Source of the DNA: Bilabrum cf. latius
Taxonomy: Eukaryota; Bigyra: Bicosoecida; Bigyra; Bicosoecida
Direction of reading: 5' to 3'
Assembly: GCA_965178125.1 (NCBI GenBank)
Contig: OZ237737.1
Span: forward strand, 1,054,001-1,118,000
Length of the DNA: 64,000 bases
Shown here: positions 24,901-37,344 of the stretch, in pieces
How the letters are laid out: every line of letters starts with the position of its first letter
How positions within the stretch are numbered: position 1 is the stretch's first letter
Program-made: the position numbers and the translations under genes
Notes under the pieces: generated by a model
What the model saw: only the letters and a program-made list of their open reading frames with translations
The model's database searches: none
Told to the model about the DNA's origin: nothing

Positions 24901-27900
24901 GCTCATCGTGGGTCACAAGGATAAGCCAAACGACGTGCTGCAGGCCGCAGTCAAGGCTGCCGGGTTCGGCGCGGGAGCAGTCGTGGTGCCGGCATCTGCG
25001 AACATGCCCATGCCGGTGGCAGGCAGTGGGGACGAGGAGGAGACGGACAAGAAGGGAAAGAAGAGTAAGAAGGGCAAGAAGAAGAAGAAGGCCGGCTCCA
25101 GCTCGAGCAACGCGAGGCGCGCGGCGGCTGCGCTTGCTGAGCTCTCGGGTGGTCGCATGGGCTCTGCGAAGGAAGAGAAGGAAGACGACCAGGAAAAGGA
25201 TGGGGGTGACTCGTCCGATGCCGACAGCGATGGCTGGGGCAACACCGCGCCAGTGGCTCGCGCCGCAGCGATCTCGAGGGCGGCGTTTGAGGAGTTGGAG
25301 AGTGACTTGTCTGACGAGGATGACTTCGGAGCAGACCTGTTCGGCGATGCACCAGCACGAAGGTTCGTTTCGCATGCTGGCGGTGCTCCAGCTATGGCAG
25401 TGTCAATCTCCGCCGGTCGGTCGGCGCTCATGTCGGTGACGCGGGAGGCCAGGGCAATGTCTGCCGGATCAGGCTCCGAGAGCTCTGGGTCCTCGTCGAG
25501 CGACAGCGAAAGCGACGAAGGCGAGGCAGCTGCGGCGCCGCGGTCCCGTTCCGCGAAGAAGGGCCGGGCCGGCGGTCGATCGTCCAAGGGTGCCGCCGCT
25601 TCAGGCAAGGAGTCATCCGGCAAGGGCGAGGCAAGCAAGGCAAGCTCCTTTGCCTCCGGCAGCGATGATGCAGACGAGCGATCTGCTAAGGAGAAGACCG
25701 AGGCGCTGCTGCAGGCCAATGGAATCCACTCTTTGCCAGTGCCAGCCTTCATCGTGTCTGCCGAAGACGCGATGCGGCTGGCGGATTCTATCTGCAAGGC
25801 GGCGCAGGCCTTTGCTCGCCACCGAGGCACAGAAGCCCCTGCGGTGCCGAACTTTGAGGAGCTGATCGGTGGAACTGCCGGGGCCGCTGGCCCCGCAGAC
25901 TCTGGTGCAGTGGCGGTCGGTCTCATGGCCGAGCAGCATGAAGCCGCGGAGGCTGCCGCAGGAGATGACGAGGGCGCTAAGAAGGCGGTGGACCCTTGGC
26001 TGGACGATGGGGCCAAGGGCGGCGTGATTGCAACCAAGCCCAAGGCCGGCACGTCTGTGAGGCCCACCCTGCCGAAGCCCATGAAGACGCTCCTCGACCG
26101 CATGCTCACAGTGCACTCGCTGGCCGAGACCCTTGGCACCGGGGCAAAGCTGGACGACGGGCTGTTCTGCTTCACGTGGCTGGAATCCGTGGGTATGCGC
26201 AGGGTGGTTGAGACTAGGCACCCCATGAGGCGCGGCGAGGCCCTTGGGGGCGAGGTGGTGATCCCAGGTGCCAGCGACCTCAACATTACGCTGCACCCTC
26301 GCTGCTCCCTACCGCCCGGATGCCGCGTGATCATCACGGATGGCAAGGGGGAGGAGAAGGAGTACCAGGGTCTGGGCAGGGAGGATACCTCCAGGATTGG
26401 AGGCTCCGACGCCGACGCCGAGATGCGCTGGCCCCAGGCGCCCATCAAGGTGGCTGGCCCGACCGTGTCCTACCGCCTGGTGGGGGCTCCAGGGGCAGAG
26501 GGCGGCGATAAGGAGGCCGCCAGCGGCAGCGGCGCGGCCTCGGGTGCCGGTCGCAGCGACGTGGATCTGGACACGTGGGGCCTCGCCTTTACCGTGTCGT
26601 GCCCTGACCTGCCTGTGGCTCGCATGGAACAGCTGCTGGAGAGCCACCAGGCCGAGCTGCCTCACGCGCAGCGCGGGCTGCTGTCCGGGTGGACCCCTGG
26701 CATGGACGCCTCGTTGTGCAGGCTGGCGCGGCAGACGGTGGACAGGGTCAACGGCCGTGCATCGTCCGACGAGGAAGGGGGCGGGCGCAGGCGCCGCAAG
26801 AAGAAGGGCAAGAAGGGAGACAAGGACAAGGAGGAGGCGACCATCATGACGCTGGACCCCGCCGAGCTGTGCTTGCCTACCTCTGGTGAGGCGCTGGCGT
26901 ATCAGCACCTGGGCGACGTGCCTCTGCCCCAGCTCCGGCAGCGCTTCTCGCTTCTGCGTCTCTTCAGCCGCATGCTGCGCGGCGTGCTGCCAGCCTTCGC
27001 TCTCAACACGACCAGGCCGTGGACGACAGGGTACAGGCTGCGCTCTCTGGGCCACTCGGTGTTCCTGGACGTCAAGCAGGACGTGCTGAAGGCCGCCCTT
27101 GCCGCGACCGCGCCTTCCAGTGGCCCCAAGGTCCCCGACATCAAGCTGAGCAACTTCCGCGACAGCGCGGCCCAGAACGCCGGCGACACGAGCCTGGAGA
27201 GCGGGATCATCTTCGTGCAGGCCTTCGAGATCTTCCGGAAGATCAGCCCAGTTGCTCTCCGCAGCGTGGTTGACACTGCCCAGCAGAAGGTGTTCAACGT
27301 GCGGTTCGAGGGAGAGAGCGGTATCGACGCCGGTGGCGTGTATCGTGAGGGTATCCAGCGCGTGGTGGAGTCGGTGTGCTCGGAGCAGCTCTCCCTGCTG
27401 CTGCCCAGCCCGAACAACGTGAGGCACGCCGCGCTTGGGTCCTCCAGCTTCGTGCCAAACCTCGCGCACAAGAGCCCCCGCGCGTTCGAGATGCTCGAGT
27501 TCATGGGCCGATTCATGGGCATGTCCCTCCGCTGGGAGTCGTGCCTGCCCTTCGAGCTGCCGTCTCTCGTCTGGAAGAGGCTGCTCAACGAGGAGCCCGA
27601 CGCGAGCGACCTGCACTCGTTCGATGCCGTGGCGGCCGAGACCGTGTGGTCCGTGCGGCACTGCGACCGCGAGACCACCATGGACAACAAGAGCAAGGCC
27701 GCCGTCAAGTCGCAGGAGGAGTTCGACCGTGCCTTCCCTTCCCTCTACTTCGTCACCGAATCGTTCAGCGGAGACCAGGTGGAGCTCATCCCCGATGGCA
27801 AGAGCACCAAGGTCACCTTCGCGAACAGGCACAGGTGGTGCGAACTCATGGAGCAGCTGCGGCTGCGTGAGTTCGACGAGCACATCGCGCACATCCGCAG

Positions 27901-28321
27901 GGGCATGGGCCAGGTGGTGCCTCTCCGGGCTCTCGCCCTCTTCACGTGGAACGAGCTCGAGGTGCTCGTGTGCGGCTCTGCGAGGATCGACCTCGCGTAC
28001 CTCAAGAAAAACACCACGTACAGCGGATGGAGCGAGACGGACCCCACGGTCAAGTCGTTCTGGAAGGTGCTGCAGGAGCTCTCCGACGACGAGAGGTCCA
28101 AGTACATCCGGTTCGCGTGGGGGCGGTCCAGGCTGCCTTCCCCCGGGCAGACGTGGACGCACAAGCACACGCTCACGAAGCAGTCCCATGGCGGTACCTT
28201 GCCCGTGGCGCATACTTGCTTCTTCCAGGTGGAGCTGCCCGAGTACTCGACAGTGGAGGCTGCCAGGAAGTCGCTGCTGATCGCCATCAACTTCGGGCTG
28301 GCCGGCATCCTGCAGGCGTGA
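6905..28321 (+). CDS. Giant HECT-type E3 ubiquitin ligase, about 7,138 residues
   Basis: One reading frame of 21,417 nt with no TAA or TGA until 28319-28321, crossed by 25 TAG codons. The C-terminus (about residues 6716-7138) is a HECT catalytic domain with the ubiquitin-accepting cysteine in AHTCFFQVELPEY (Cys about 7105). Upstream are a SPRY-like region (about 526-700), a UBA-like helix pair (about 780-810), a clear SPRY-type domain (about 4279-4393) containing three TAGs, beta-sandwich modules (about 5136-5395 and 6423-6573), and long acidic or Lys-rich linkers. SPRY plus HECT recalls HECTD-type ligases, which are shorter. The start ATG is the first good one after the intergenic region. 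No intron is needed, unlike neighbouring genes. Confidence 0.88.
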
Positions 28322-28407
28322 GGTGGGCGCTGCTGAAGGGTTGGTCTGGTCATTTGAATAGCTTATACAGTATCTGAGTTTACTCATTGTTTACAACAGG
28401 TGAGCTC

Positions 28408-28674
28408 TTAATGCTCACGCAACATCATTGATCCAGCTGAGGCGGCCTCCAGCGCGCTCACGTCCACCCCACTCAATCTGCAGCGAGCAAGTGCTCCACG
28501 CACCAGATTTCCAAGCTGCAGCCGCTTCACAAGCTCCAGCGGCCTACCCCCCCTTGCTGCCTTGAAGACCATCTGTGCACACCTCGCGCGCCTCCATCGC
28601 ACGAGCTGGTCACCTTGCCTGGGATCCAGGTGAGCCACAGGTGCAAGCTCTTCTTCAGGCGCGAGCTCAAACAT
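28408..28674 (-). CDS. Possible terminal exon of an unrecognised gene
   Basis: A minus-strand frame of about 88 residues with GC-rich, coding-like third positions, acidic then basic (GDQLVRWRRARC), ending at TAA 28408-28410. A second frame with an ATG at 28757 overlaps it, so an intron or a frame choice near 28680-28720 may join two parts. It lies tail to tail with the HECT gene, 86 bp from its stop. No family is recognised. Confidence 0.3.
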   Translation of the reverse strand: MFELAPEEELAPVAHLDPRQGDQLVRWRRARCAQMVFKAARGGRPLELVKRLQLGNLVRGALARCRLSGVDVSALEAASAGSMMLREH

Positions 28675-29388
28675 AGCACCAAGTACCTGTCGGGGCCGTA
28701 TATCTCATCTGCACTGCAGAAATGACCGTTCCGATGCACTGAGGCAATGCTAGCCATACTTATCGTAGGCTGGAACGTGGTGGGCCTCGCGGCTCGGCGC
28801 TAAATCGAGCCATGATCCGCCAGTTCTGCTGTCAAGACCTTCCTGCCAGTGGTACACACGGCCGCCGTAGCGGAGGAGAATCGCTGGAGGTAAAGGACTT
28901 TTTATCTTGCAACTGTAGATCATCGCGCTAATGAGCAGAGCGCGAGTCTTCTTCCTGATTTCAACACCGTTGACGAGGAAACTTCTAATCTACTAGTACG
29001 TTGCTATCAAAAAGTTCAATTGCCATCTCGTCATCGTGGCGTCGCATTACATCCACAAACGCTATTTTGAGCTGCTCCCACTCCAAAGAAAATCTGGTAA
29101 TACTTTGCAATCACGAATCGATCTTCTGGTTAAGGTTCTAGTGTTGTGTACCAGATCGGTCCAGCTGCCAAATCTCAGGCATAAAGTTCATTCAAACACT
29201 CCCCTAGCCATGCAGAATTCCTCCACTATGCCCTATGCCTAAAGAAAGAATATCGGATGCATGCGTCTACATTGCAGTGCGTTGCATCCTCCGGCGCCGC
29301 CGGGCACGAAATCACTGGTTCCGCTGAAGCACCCAAGATGGATCGTTCGATCATGTCCACTATTAAGTGATAACTAGGAGCAAGTATC
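28675..29388. other. Upstream region of GAPDH, no gene seen
   Basis: About 710 bp of mixed composition without a convincing frame. Its right end must hold the GAPDH promoter; the last 50 bp before the ATG at 29389 are A/T-rich relative to the coding region. Confidence 0.3.
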
Positions 29389-30991
<1,603 letters not shown>

Positions 30992-31341
30992 AGCCAGAAC
31001 GATCGCAACCCGCGGTGGCGCGCCAGGCTTTGAAGCTGTGACATCAACAGGGACATTGGCTGCTTCCGATAGCGCCGGCACGGCGTGGCACCCCTCTGTT
31101 GCGGGTGCGCTTGAGTGATGGTTGCAGTTGCTTTTGCTAGTGTTGCTTCTGTTACCTGCGTGTGCGCAGCCAGTACACATTGGCATCACGCGACAATTGC
31201 ATTGCACCACGCAAAAACTACAGTAGTTGCCAGTGTCTTCATTTTGTTGCTTCTTTCGGTGTGAGCGCTCACCTGGAACGAATCGTCTTCACGCAAGCAG
31301 CGCAAAAGAAGAAGGACATGCAATTCAATTCGGGGCAAACT
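30992..31341. other. Convergent 3' intergenic region
   Basis: About 350 bp between the tail-to-tail GAPDH and kelch genes. It should hold both polyadenylation regions. No gene, hairpin or repeat stands out. Confidence 0.4.
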
Positions 31342-32985
31342 TCACAAGGGATTCTCAACATCATCATAAAGCGGGGCCCTGGTGCCATCGTCAAGATCTG
31401 CAGAGTATCCGCCCATGTCTGCTGCCGTGCTCGACGACGGGCGGCCCCCGATGGAATACTGCGGGCAGAGCCTATCCGCGAGCATGATGTATACCACCAC
31501 CAGAAGAAGTAAGACGCAGATGGTCGCCGCAGCAGCCGCTCCTTGCACTGCCCTGCGATCCTTCTGGTTCCAGCCCTCCACCGCGGGGGGATTGATGGTT
31601 CCGGGGTTCCGGGAATCCCAGGCCGGCTGGAACTCGTACAGGTCGTTTGGCTTGCCCGTGTCGCCGTACATGAGCATGGAAGACCCCATGGCAATCGCCA
31701 CGGGCTTGGCGTGCTTGCCGGGCGACACCCCGGTGGTCTGCACCACACCGAGCCAGGTGCGGGTGGAGATGTGGTACATCCACAGCTCGTCGGAGGCACC
31801 CTGCGCCGTCTTGCCACCGAACATGAAAATGTTGTCGCCAACCACCGCGGCCGCGTGGCCGAACCGCCCGGATGGCGGCGTGCCTGCGGTGATGACCCGT
31901 CTCCAGTCCGCCCTGTCCGTGGCATCCCCCGATCCCACTCCAAGCCCGGGGGGCGTCAGTTCCCAGATGTCGTTGTAGAAGACGCACTTTGCCCGCGAAT
32001 CGCTGCGATGGAATTCGAAGCAATCATGCAAGCTGCCAAGATACAGCACATCGCGAGAGTATCAATCCCCCGCAAACCTCCGAAGCCTGCTGCTTGCTGC
32101 AACGAGCTGCGATGGAATTCGCATCAAACATGCAGACATCACGCCCAGGCTTTTGCGTGATACAAAAGGTATAAGTAAAACAACAAGAATCGGTTTCCTC
32201 ACTCGCAGTTGGTGTACTGCTTGTACGACACGTCGTGCGAGAAGCCCCCCACCATCAGTAGGCTGCCCCCGTACGACACCACGGCATGCCCGTTCCGAGG
32301 CTCGGCGGCGGAGTTCTGCTTGACCTTGCTCCAGACAATGACGCCGGGGCTCTTGTTCAGCAGCTGGTAGGTCGGGAATGCCCAGAGGTCGTTGAAGTAC
32401 TGCTGCTCGTTCCACCCACCAAATAGCCAGACGTAGCCGCCCAGCGTGGTGGTCGAGTGGCCTGCGAGCAGCACACATCAAAGAATTGGATAGGTTGCAG
32501 TCATGCGATTATGCAGTGAAATACCGCGTTTGATGCATTGGCTCCAATCGCTTACCATTGCGAGCTGGCGGGGCAGCGGACGGGTTAGGGTCTGCCTGCA
32601 AGATTTTCCACTGCGACGATGCCTGCGTGGCGTCCGCGAGATCCGTCAGCAATAAGAGTTCCTATGAAACGGATTGTCCCGAGGCCTTGCCGCCGAAGAC
32701 AAGAAGGGAATCTGCGGTGGCTGCCAGGCCAGGAGCCGACAGCTGCTGCGGCAGCCCGGCAAGCTGCTGCCAGGTCGATGTCGTGGAGTCGAACGCAAAT
32801 GTTGAGTTACCACCCTATTGGTTCCCCCCAACTAGCACCATGGACCCTCCGACACGGACCGCAGAGTGCCAGGCGGAGGATTGCGGTGGCGGACCTTGCG
32901 TCGAGCGAAGGAGCCAGGACCCAGTCTCCGCTGCATGGCAAAGAACTATAGCAGCCGAGGCCAACAACAACAGCTTTGGCTACAT
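31342..32985 (-). CDS. Kelch-repeat type I membrane protein, three exons
   Basis: Exons 32985-32556, 32461-32203 and 32002-31342 (introns GTAAGC...GCAG and GTGAGG...GCAG), about 449 residues, TGA stop. It starts ATG-TAG, then a signal peptide (PKLLLLASAAIVLCHAAE). The ectodomain has repeated kelch blades (SMVLVGGNQ, SLLVFGGK, YVWLFGGW, SLLMVGGF, NIFMFGG), which should fold as a beta-propeller. A C-terminal transmembrane helix (ATICVLLLLVVVYIMLA) is followed by an acidic tail. TAG also occurs at codons 57 and 108, both inside blades. Ligand unknown. The ATG-TAG start is only workable if UAG is sense. Confidence 0.8.
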
Positions 32986-33971
32986 AGACTGACGTGATCG
33001 ATGCGCGGTGCCACGTGACAGTTCAAACAACCAAATCTGCGGTGAGAGTCGATCCAAATCCTGTACCAGCCTGAAGCATTATCCGCATACCATAATTGGT
33101 GTCTGATTCGAATAGCACACAAATCAATGACAACTTCCTCACAAGAATGCTTGATCCCGCTGTTCCACAGGCTACTTGAACTCGGGATACTCGAGCAAAC
33201 ACACATGGGCCAAACGTTACGGCGCCGCGCTTCGAGTTGCGGAACCTCAGGTTGATGAACAAGTTGCGACCACAGAAACCCGAACGGTGGAATTGTTTCA
33301 ATAATCAAGAGTGCCGCTAGACGGCACCATGAGCGAAAAGCGCTCAACTTTGACGAATGTCCTTTTGACAGTGTACTCTTTGCTTTCATTATGCTGTATT
33401 GTGAAGGCAAACGATCGCTGTCCGACCAGTGTGAGGAGTTGAAGAGGTTCACGCGCAATAGTCTCGACCCAGCTAGTTTTTCTGGCTCGGGTTCGTGTAC
33501 AGGTGCACTGGTTCCTTCCTTTATATCTAGATAATATTACTTTCCTGCAGTGGACGTTTTCGGAAGTGTCTCCTCACGGTAAGCCTAGATAATGAAGTAG
33601 CTTTCTTTTTGGCATTCGCATATTTGTTTTCTGTCATCACATACAGATATAAGACGGATCTCTGTCTCCCTTTTGGTCTATTATACTCCTCAGGTGATTT
33701 TTGTTACAGGTACACGAGCGGAAGTAGGAGTGAGTCCTGTTGATGGCACAGCGGCTGTGCAGTTTCACTAGAGGAGCCGACGTATCATGTCTGCTTGATC
33801 CCGTCATTCACACAATTTTTGGTATTCGCAGCTGGATACTAGCAGGAATTGTACTGCAGAGTGAGGACAATAACTTGAATGTACTTCAACAAGCTGAATG
33901 TGCTTCGTTCTGGACTGGTTGCCTCGTTCGCCACGAGAACGCGTTCACTTTTGTTGCTGCCTTGCTAGCAG
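32986..33971. other. Unassigned stretch upstream of lectin exons
   Basis: About 985 bp of AT-leaning sequence. The signal peptide and first exons of the following C-type lectin gene should lie here, but I could not fix their splice sites; a Cys-containing segment near 33831-33860 is one candidate. No other gene is visible. Confidence 0.3.
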
Positions 33972-35264
33972 AGCTGGACATCTGGTGGACACTTGACTGG
34001 TATCCACAACACTGCGGAGAATAACCTCGTCTACGGCCTTTGCCTCAGCAAGAACTGCTGGTGAGTTTAGAGACCTTGCTGGCCCACCAACCACAAAAGC
34101 CCTTCCAACCTTGCTGAGCAAACGTCTCCAAATAGTTGCGGTTTGACCGTGCACGCGATTGTCTATAGGCGTTCCAAGTTCTCTCCTGGCAGGATCGGCT
34201 TGACTGACTGGGCTCGCGAGGGACGGTGGGACTGGCGGGACGGTCTGCCGTACGGCTACTCCAGGTAAGATTCCTGCAACTTTCCAGGACTTCACGCGGC
34301 CTTGCCTAAATAAACCAAAGTCACGATCACTAGTCTGCCATTGTTGCAGGTGGCACTCTGGGGAACCCAACAACTGCTGCGGTAAGTTTTATTGGCTTCT
34401 GCTGTTTCATCCATCCATGAACGCTCTGTCATTCCTTTACATTTCATGTGATATTTGGTTTCATGCCGCGCAGGTGGAGAGGATTACGTAAGGATTGGGC
34501 AGGACCTACCGCATCTGCGGCAGGATGGAGCAGTCACCGAGCTGCTGAGTTAAAATTACGACCGCCTAACCCAATAAACAAAATTGCAATTGTTCGTGGC
34601 TCTCTATATTCCACAGGTTCATATGTGGTCTGCGGGTGGCGCGCAACCAACTTGGAACGACGTGGGATCTACTTATTCTACCCAGGGCGTGTGCTACGTC
34701 AAAGCAGGGTGCAAGAAGGGACAGTACAAAAGTGGAAGCAGCTGTACGGCATGCCCTGCCGGGAGGTACAGGCCAAACGGAGGTGGAAATGGCGTCAATG
34801 ATTGCTTGTATTGCGTGAGAGTGCCTCGTGCCGCGTTCCAAACCCGATTTGCACGCAAATCCGATCGGATTTGCCGACCAAATCGGGTTTGGAACGCGCT
34901 GTCAGCATCCGCGCCACACACCGCAGTGGTTCCGCTGCCTTCATGACTGTACCTTCCCCATCATGCTTTGCTGCCGATTAAATCATTCCATCGCAGCCCG
35001 CCGGCAAGTATGGGAGGTACACTGGACGGACCACTTCCAACTGCGACGGCGACGCCAGCCGCGGCTACTACACCACGTCTGGCTCCACCCGGAGTACGCG
35101 ATACTCGTGCCCTGCCGGCGTGTACTCCAGCGGCAACGGAAACTCGAACAACCAGTGCTCGGGTTCGTGCGCCGCCGGATGCTATTGCGGCATTCGCTCG
35201 ACCTCCTCGTGCCCCAACAAGTGCCCCGCCGGCCGGTCTCGCAGTCCATATGAAACCCGTAGTA
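33972..35264 (+). CDS. C-type lectin with Cys-rich repeats, truncated at viral junction
   Basis: Exons read as 33972-34060, 34193-34264, 34350-34381, 34474-34487, 34617-34814 and 34997 onward; each intron is GT...AG and the phases agree. Spliced, they give a C-type lectin domain: GGHLTGIHNTAEN, WIGLTD, the calcium-type motif GEPNN, then EDYVHMWSAGG and TWNDVG. Cys-rich repeats of GCC2/GCC3 type follow (SCTACPAGRY, YSCPAGVYSSG). The fourth exon is only 14 nt. The last exon runs without a stop into a perfect palindrome at 35237-35292, beyond which the DNA is viral, so the 3' end of the gene is missing or displaced. Upstream exons were not resolved. Likely a secreted or surface sugar-binding protein. 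Confidence 0.65.
34832..34898. repeat. Nested perfect palindrome inside lectin intron
   Basis: A 67-bp inverted repeat in the intron 34815-34996. Outer arms of about 20 bp (CGCGTTCCAAACCCGATTTG and its complement) enclose an inner palindrome of 20 bp (GCAAATCC-GATC-GGATTTGC region). It could be a miniature hairpin element. No target duplication is evident. Confidence 0.75.
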
Positions 35265-35292
35265 TACTACGGGTTTCATATGGACTGCGAGA
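35237..35292. repeat. Palindrome P1 at host-virus junction
   Basis: A 56-bp perfect palindrome, outer ends TCTC/GAGA, centre AGTA|TACT. Host coding sequence runs into the left arm; AT-rich viral DNA follows the right arm. The bases after it (GTAGAGTAT...) recur in similar form after palindrome P2. Confidence 0.9.
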
Positions 35293-35862
35293 GTAGAGTA
35301 TAGGGGATTTTACTTTTGTTAAAAGTAATTACTTTCCATGAATTGTACAAGAGTCGAAATTTCTGAATGGGTTATTCTGTACGTGCAGAGATGGATCGGG
35401 AGAGAGTGTTGCTGGGCGCGAACAGATTCTCCTGCGAGTTGCTGTGGATTCCGCAATTCCTTAATGGATATAATTTACTTCTCTAGGGGTTTCAAACGGG
35501 CGAGGGGCGGTCGCGGAGCGCACGTGCGGAGCGCGTGGTGTAAGATATTGTTCAGTATATTTAAAAGAGTTCCACATTTTGTGTCTCAGTTTTTACTTGG
35601 TTTAGTACGGATTTAATACAGATGTTCCATGTTCCACATTTTTTTCACACTCTCTCTCAATATTTCATTTTTGACATTTCTCTGAAAATTTCGTTTCGAA
35701 ATTATCTGTGGTTACAAAAAAAACATGGAAACATGGAACATTTCTTTTAATCTCTTTTAAATTATGGAACAAAACATAGAACAAACTTAGAACAATCAAA
35801 TAAAAAATCTTAGAACAAACACACAAATTATAACTCTATAAAATATATAAGGTAATGGTTAT
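35293..35862. other. Non-coding left flank of remnant A
   Basis: About 570 bp without a gene. The first 80 bp share blocks with the flank of P2 (CTTTTGTTA, AAGTAATT, CTTTCCAT). A short GC-rich patch near 35500-35540 is unlike the rest. Short TAGAACAAA-type repeats occur near 35760-35830. TATA-rich sequence precedes the protease start. Confidence 0.5.
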
Positions 35863-36384
35863 ATGGATCAAACCCTAAACCCCACACAACTAACTCATCT
35901 TGCCAATCGTTTCAGCATACCCAATTTCAATTGGATACAATACAAAGATATCTTACATCATGGTTTACCCCAAGGCGATTTCGTACTTTTTTACCCTCAA
36001 GAACAATATGGTAACACCATCAGCGGTCACTACACCTGTGTTATTCAAACTCCCAATGTTATCTATTTCTACGATCCTTATGGCGAACTTCCTGATACAC
36101 ACAAAGTAAACCTTTCTGGTGCACAAAAACAAATCCTCTACGATCGCAAACTCAACCACCAAAACCTCACCAAGTTACTCTGGCAAACTGGTAAGTTAGT
36201 TGATTATTCCCACTACCCACACCAACAATACTCCGATGATATCGCAACATGTGGTCGACACTGCGTCTTACGCCTTGCCAATCGCTAGATGAGCAATGAT
36301 CAATACCACAAGTACCTAAAATACCTTAGCAAACTAAACAATCAACCCAATCTAGATAAACTAGTGTTTCAAATAACTCAGTAA
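35863..36384 (+). CDS. Adenain-like cysteine protease (remnant A)
   Basis: About 173 residues. This is the capsid maturation protease of Polinton-like and related viruses (Ulp1/adenain fold). Visible catalytic set: His about 56 in GHYTCVI, the acidic residue in FYDPYGE, and Cys about 130 in ATCGRHC. It is clearly homologous to the element B protease (56725-57267), which shares HGLP, DFVLF and DPYG. One TAG (36286-36288) follows the catalytic Cys; reading it adds about 32 residues before TAA. It leads the block protease, minor capsid, major capsid. With element B's copy it gives two independent examples of the same gene using TAG. Confidence 0.85.
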
Positions 36385-36407
36385 TTATTATCACTGGTAG
36401 TAATTAT

Positions 36408-37319
36408 ATGGCAAAAAGTCACGTAATTGATTACCAATACGTAAACCTATAGTAGTTCAACCAAGGCAAAACCGATCTTGAAACCAATCTTGAACAAACA
36501 CGACAATCAACCTTCCTCAAACCCAACAAAGGATACCTGTTTGGCATTGTTAGATGGTTTATTAGCAACGGTGTTGCCTTACCCGTTTTCCAAGCACCAC
36601 TCAATCCACTTTCAATCAGTGTTGAACCCAATTCTGGCACTGCCGAAATAATTGATCTTACCTTTTCCGAGGATCTGTACTACAACATGCAGGATCTCGT
36701 CGCCGAACTCAATGCCTCAATCAAAGTTGCATGTGATAATCTATCCATTGGTACAGGTGATCAACCATCAGTTAGTTTCGACGGTAAACTATTTTCCATC
36801 AACTCCAATACCGCCTTTCGTTCCGCCAATCGTCTTGGATTCAACCCCAGATTAACCCGAATGTTACACACTTTTCGTTTTGAATCAGGCAGCGGCAATC
36901 CATCCGATAGTTGGAACTGGCTACTACTAGAAAATGATCTCGAAACACAATTCACCGATTCACTCGAAAATATCGATCCTGTTGCTCGTATCCTTATCAA
37001 AGCACGGGGTTTACCCATTAATCAAGAATTAACACCTCTACCACTCAACTCACAAGGCAAAATCTCCGATAAAAGCGAAAGTATTGTTACCGATTTTAAA
37101 GTGGTTATGACCAACGGATCTCCTTATAGATCTTTCTTGTATAATGCTAGTAGCACTCCACGATGGACTCAAATGCTGGATGTATCTGGTAGTACTAAAA
37201 ACTTAACCTTTGAATTATACTGGTTAGATTATAGAGGTGTTGAAACAAGAATAAGTTTACCCAGCGAATCAGCCGCCGATATCAAGGGTTTGTTTAAGGA
37301 AATTAGCGAATTCACTTGA
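36408..37319 (+). CDS. Minor capsid (penton-type) protein, remnant A
   Basis: About 303 residues, exactly the length of the element B homologue at 55785-56696. Both begin with a YQYVNL...FNQ segment and end with a beta-rich region containing YWLD followed by Gly-Val. Two adjacent TAGs near the start (YVNL-TAG-TAG-FNQ) align with residues RY in the B protein. Position between protease and major capsid, and pairing with the same neighbours in B, support a minor capsid or penton role; the fold itself cannot be proved by eye. TGA stop. No sign of decay within the gene. Confidence 0.7.
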
Positions 37320-37344
37320 TTTTTTTTTCTACAACCTAGTTATA

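Noticed and set aside
6905-28321. Reading the left region as a series of decayed or separate genes broken by stop codons.
   Set aside because: All breaks are TAG in one phase, with no TAA or TGA and no frameshifts over 21 kb, and conserved domains cross them.
26309-28387. 692-codon minus-strand open frame opposite the HECT domain.
   Set aside because: Antisense shadow in high-GC sequence; the plus strand holds the HECT catalytic motifs.
35237-35292. P1 as a simple inverted join made during whole-genome amplification.
   Set aside because: A simple chimera would continue with the complement of the host gene. Here the sequence changes to viral DNA with a flank shared with P2. Not fully excluded, so it is kept as an alternative in the finding.
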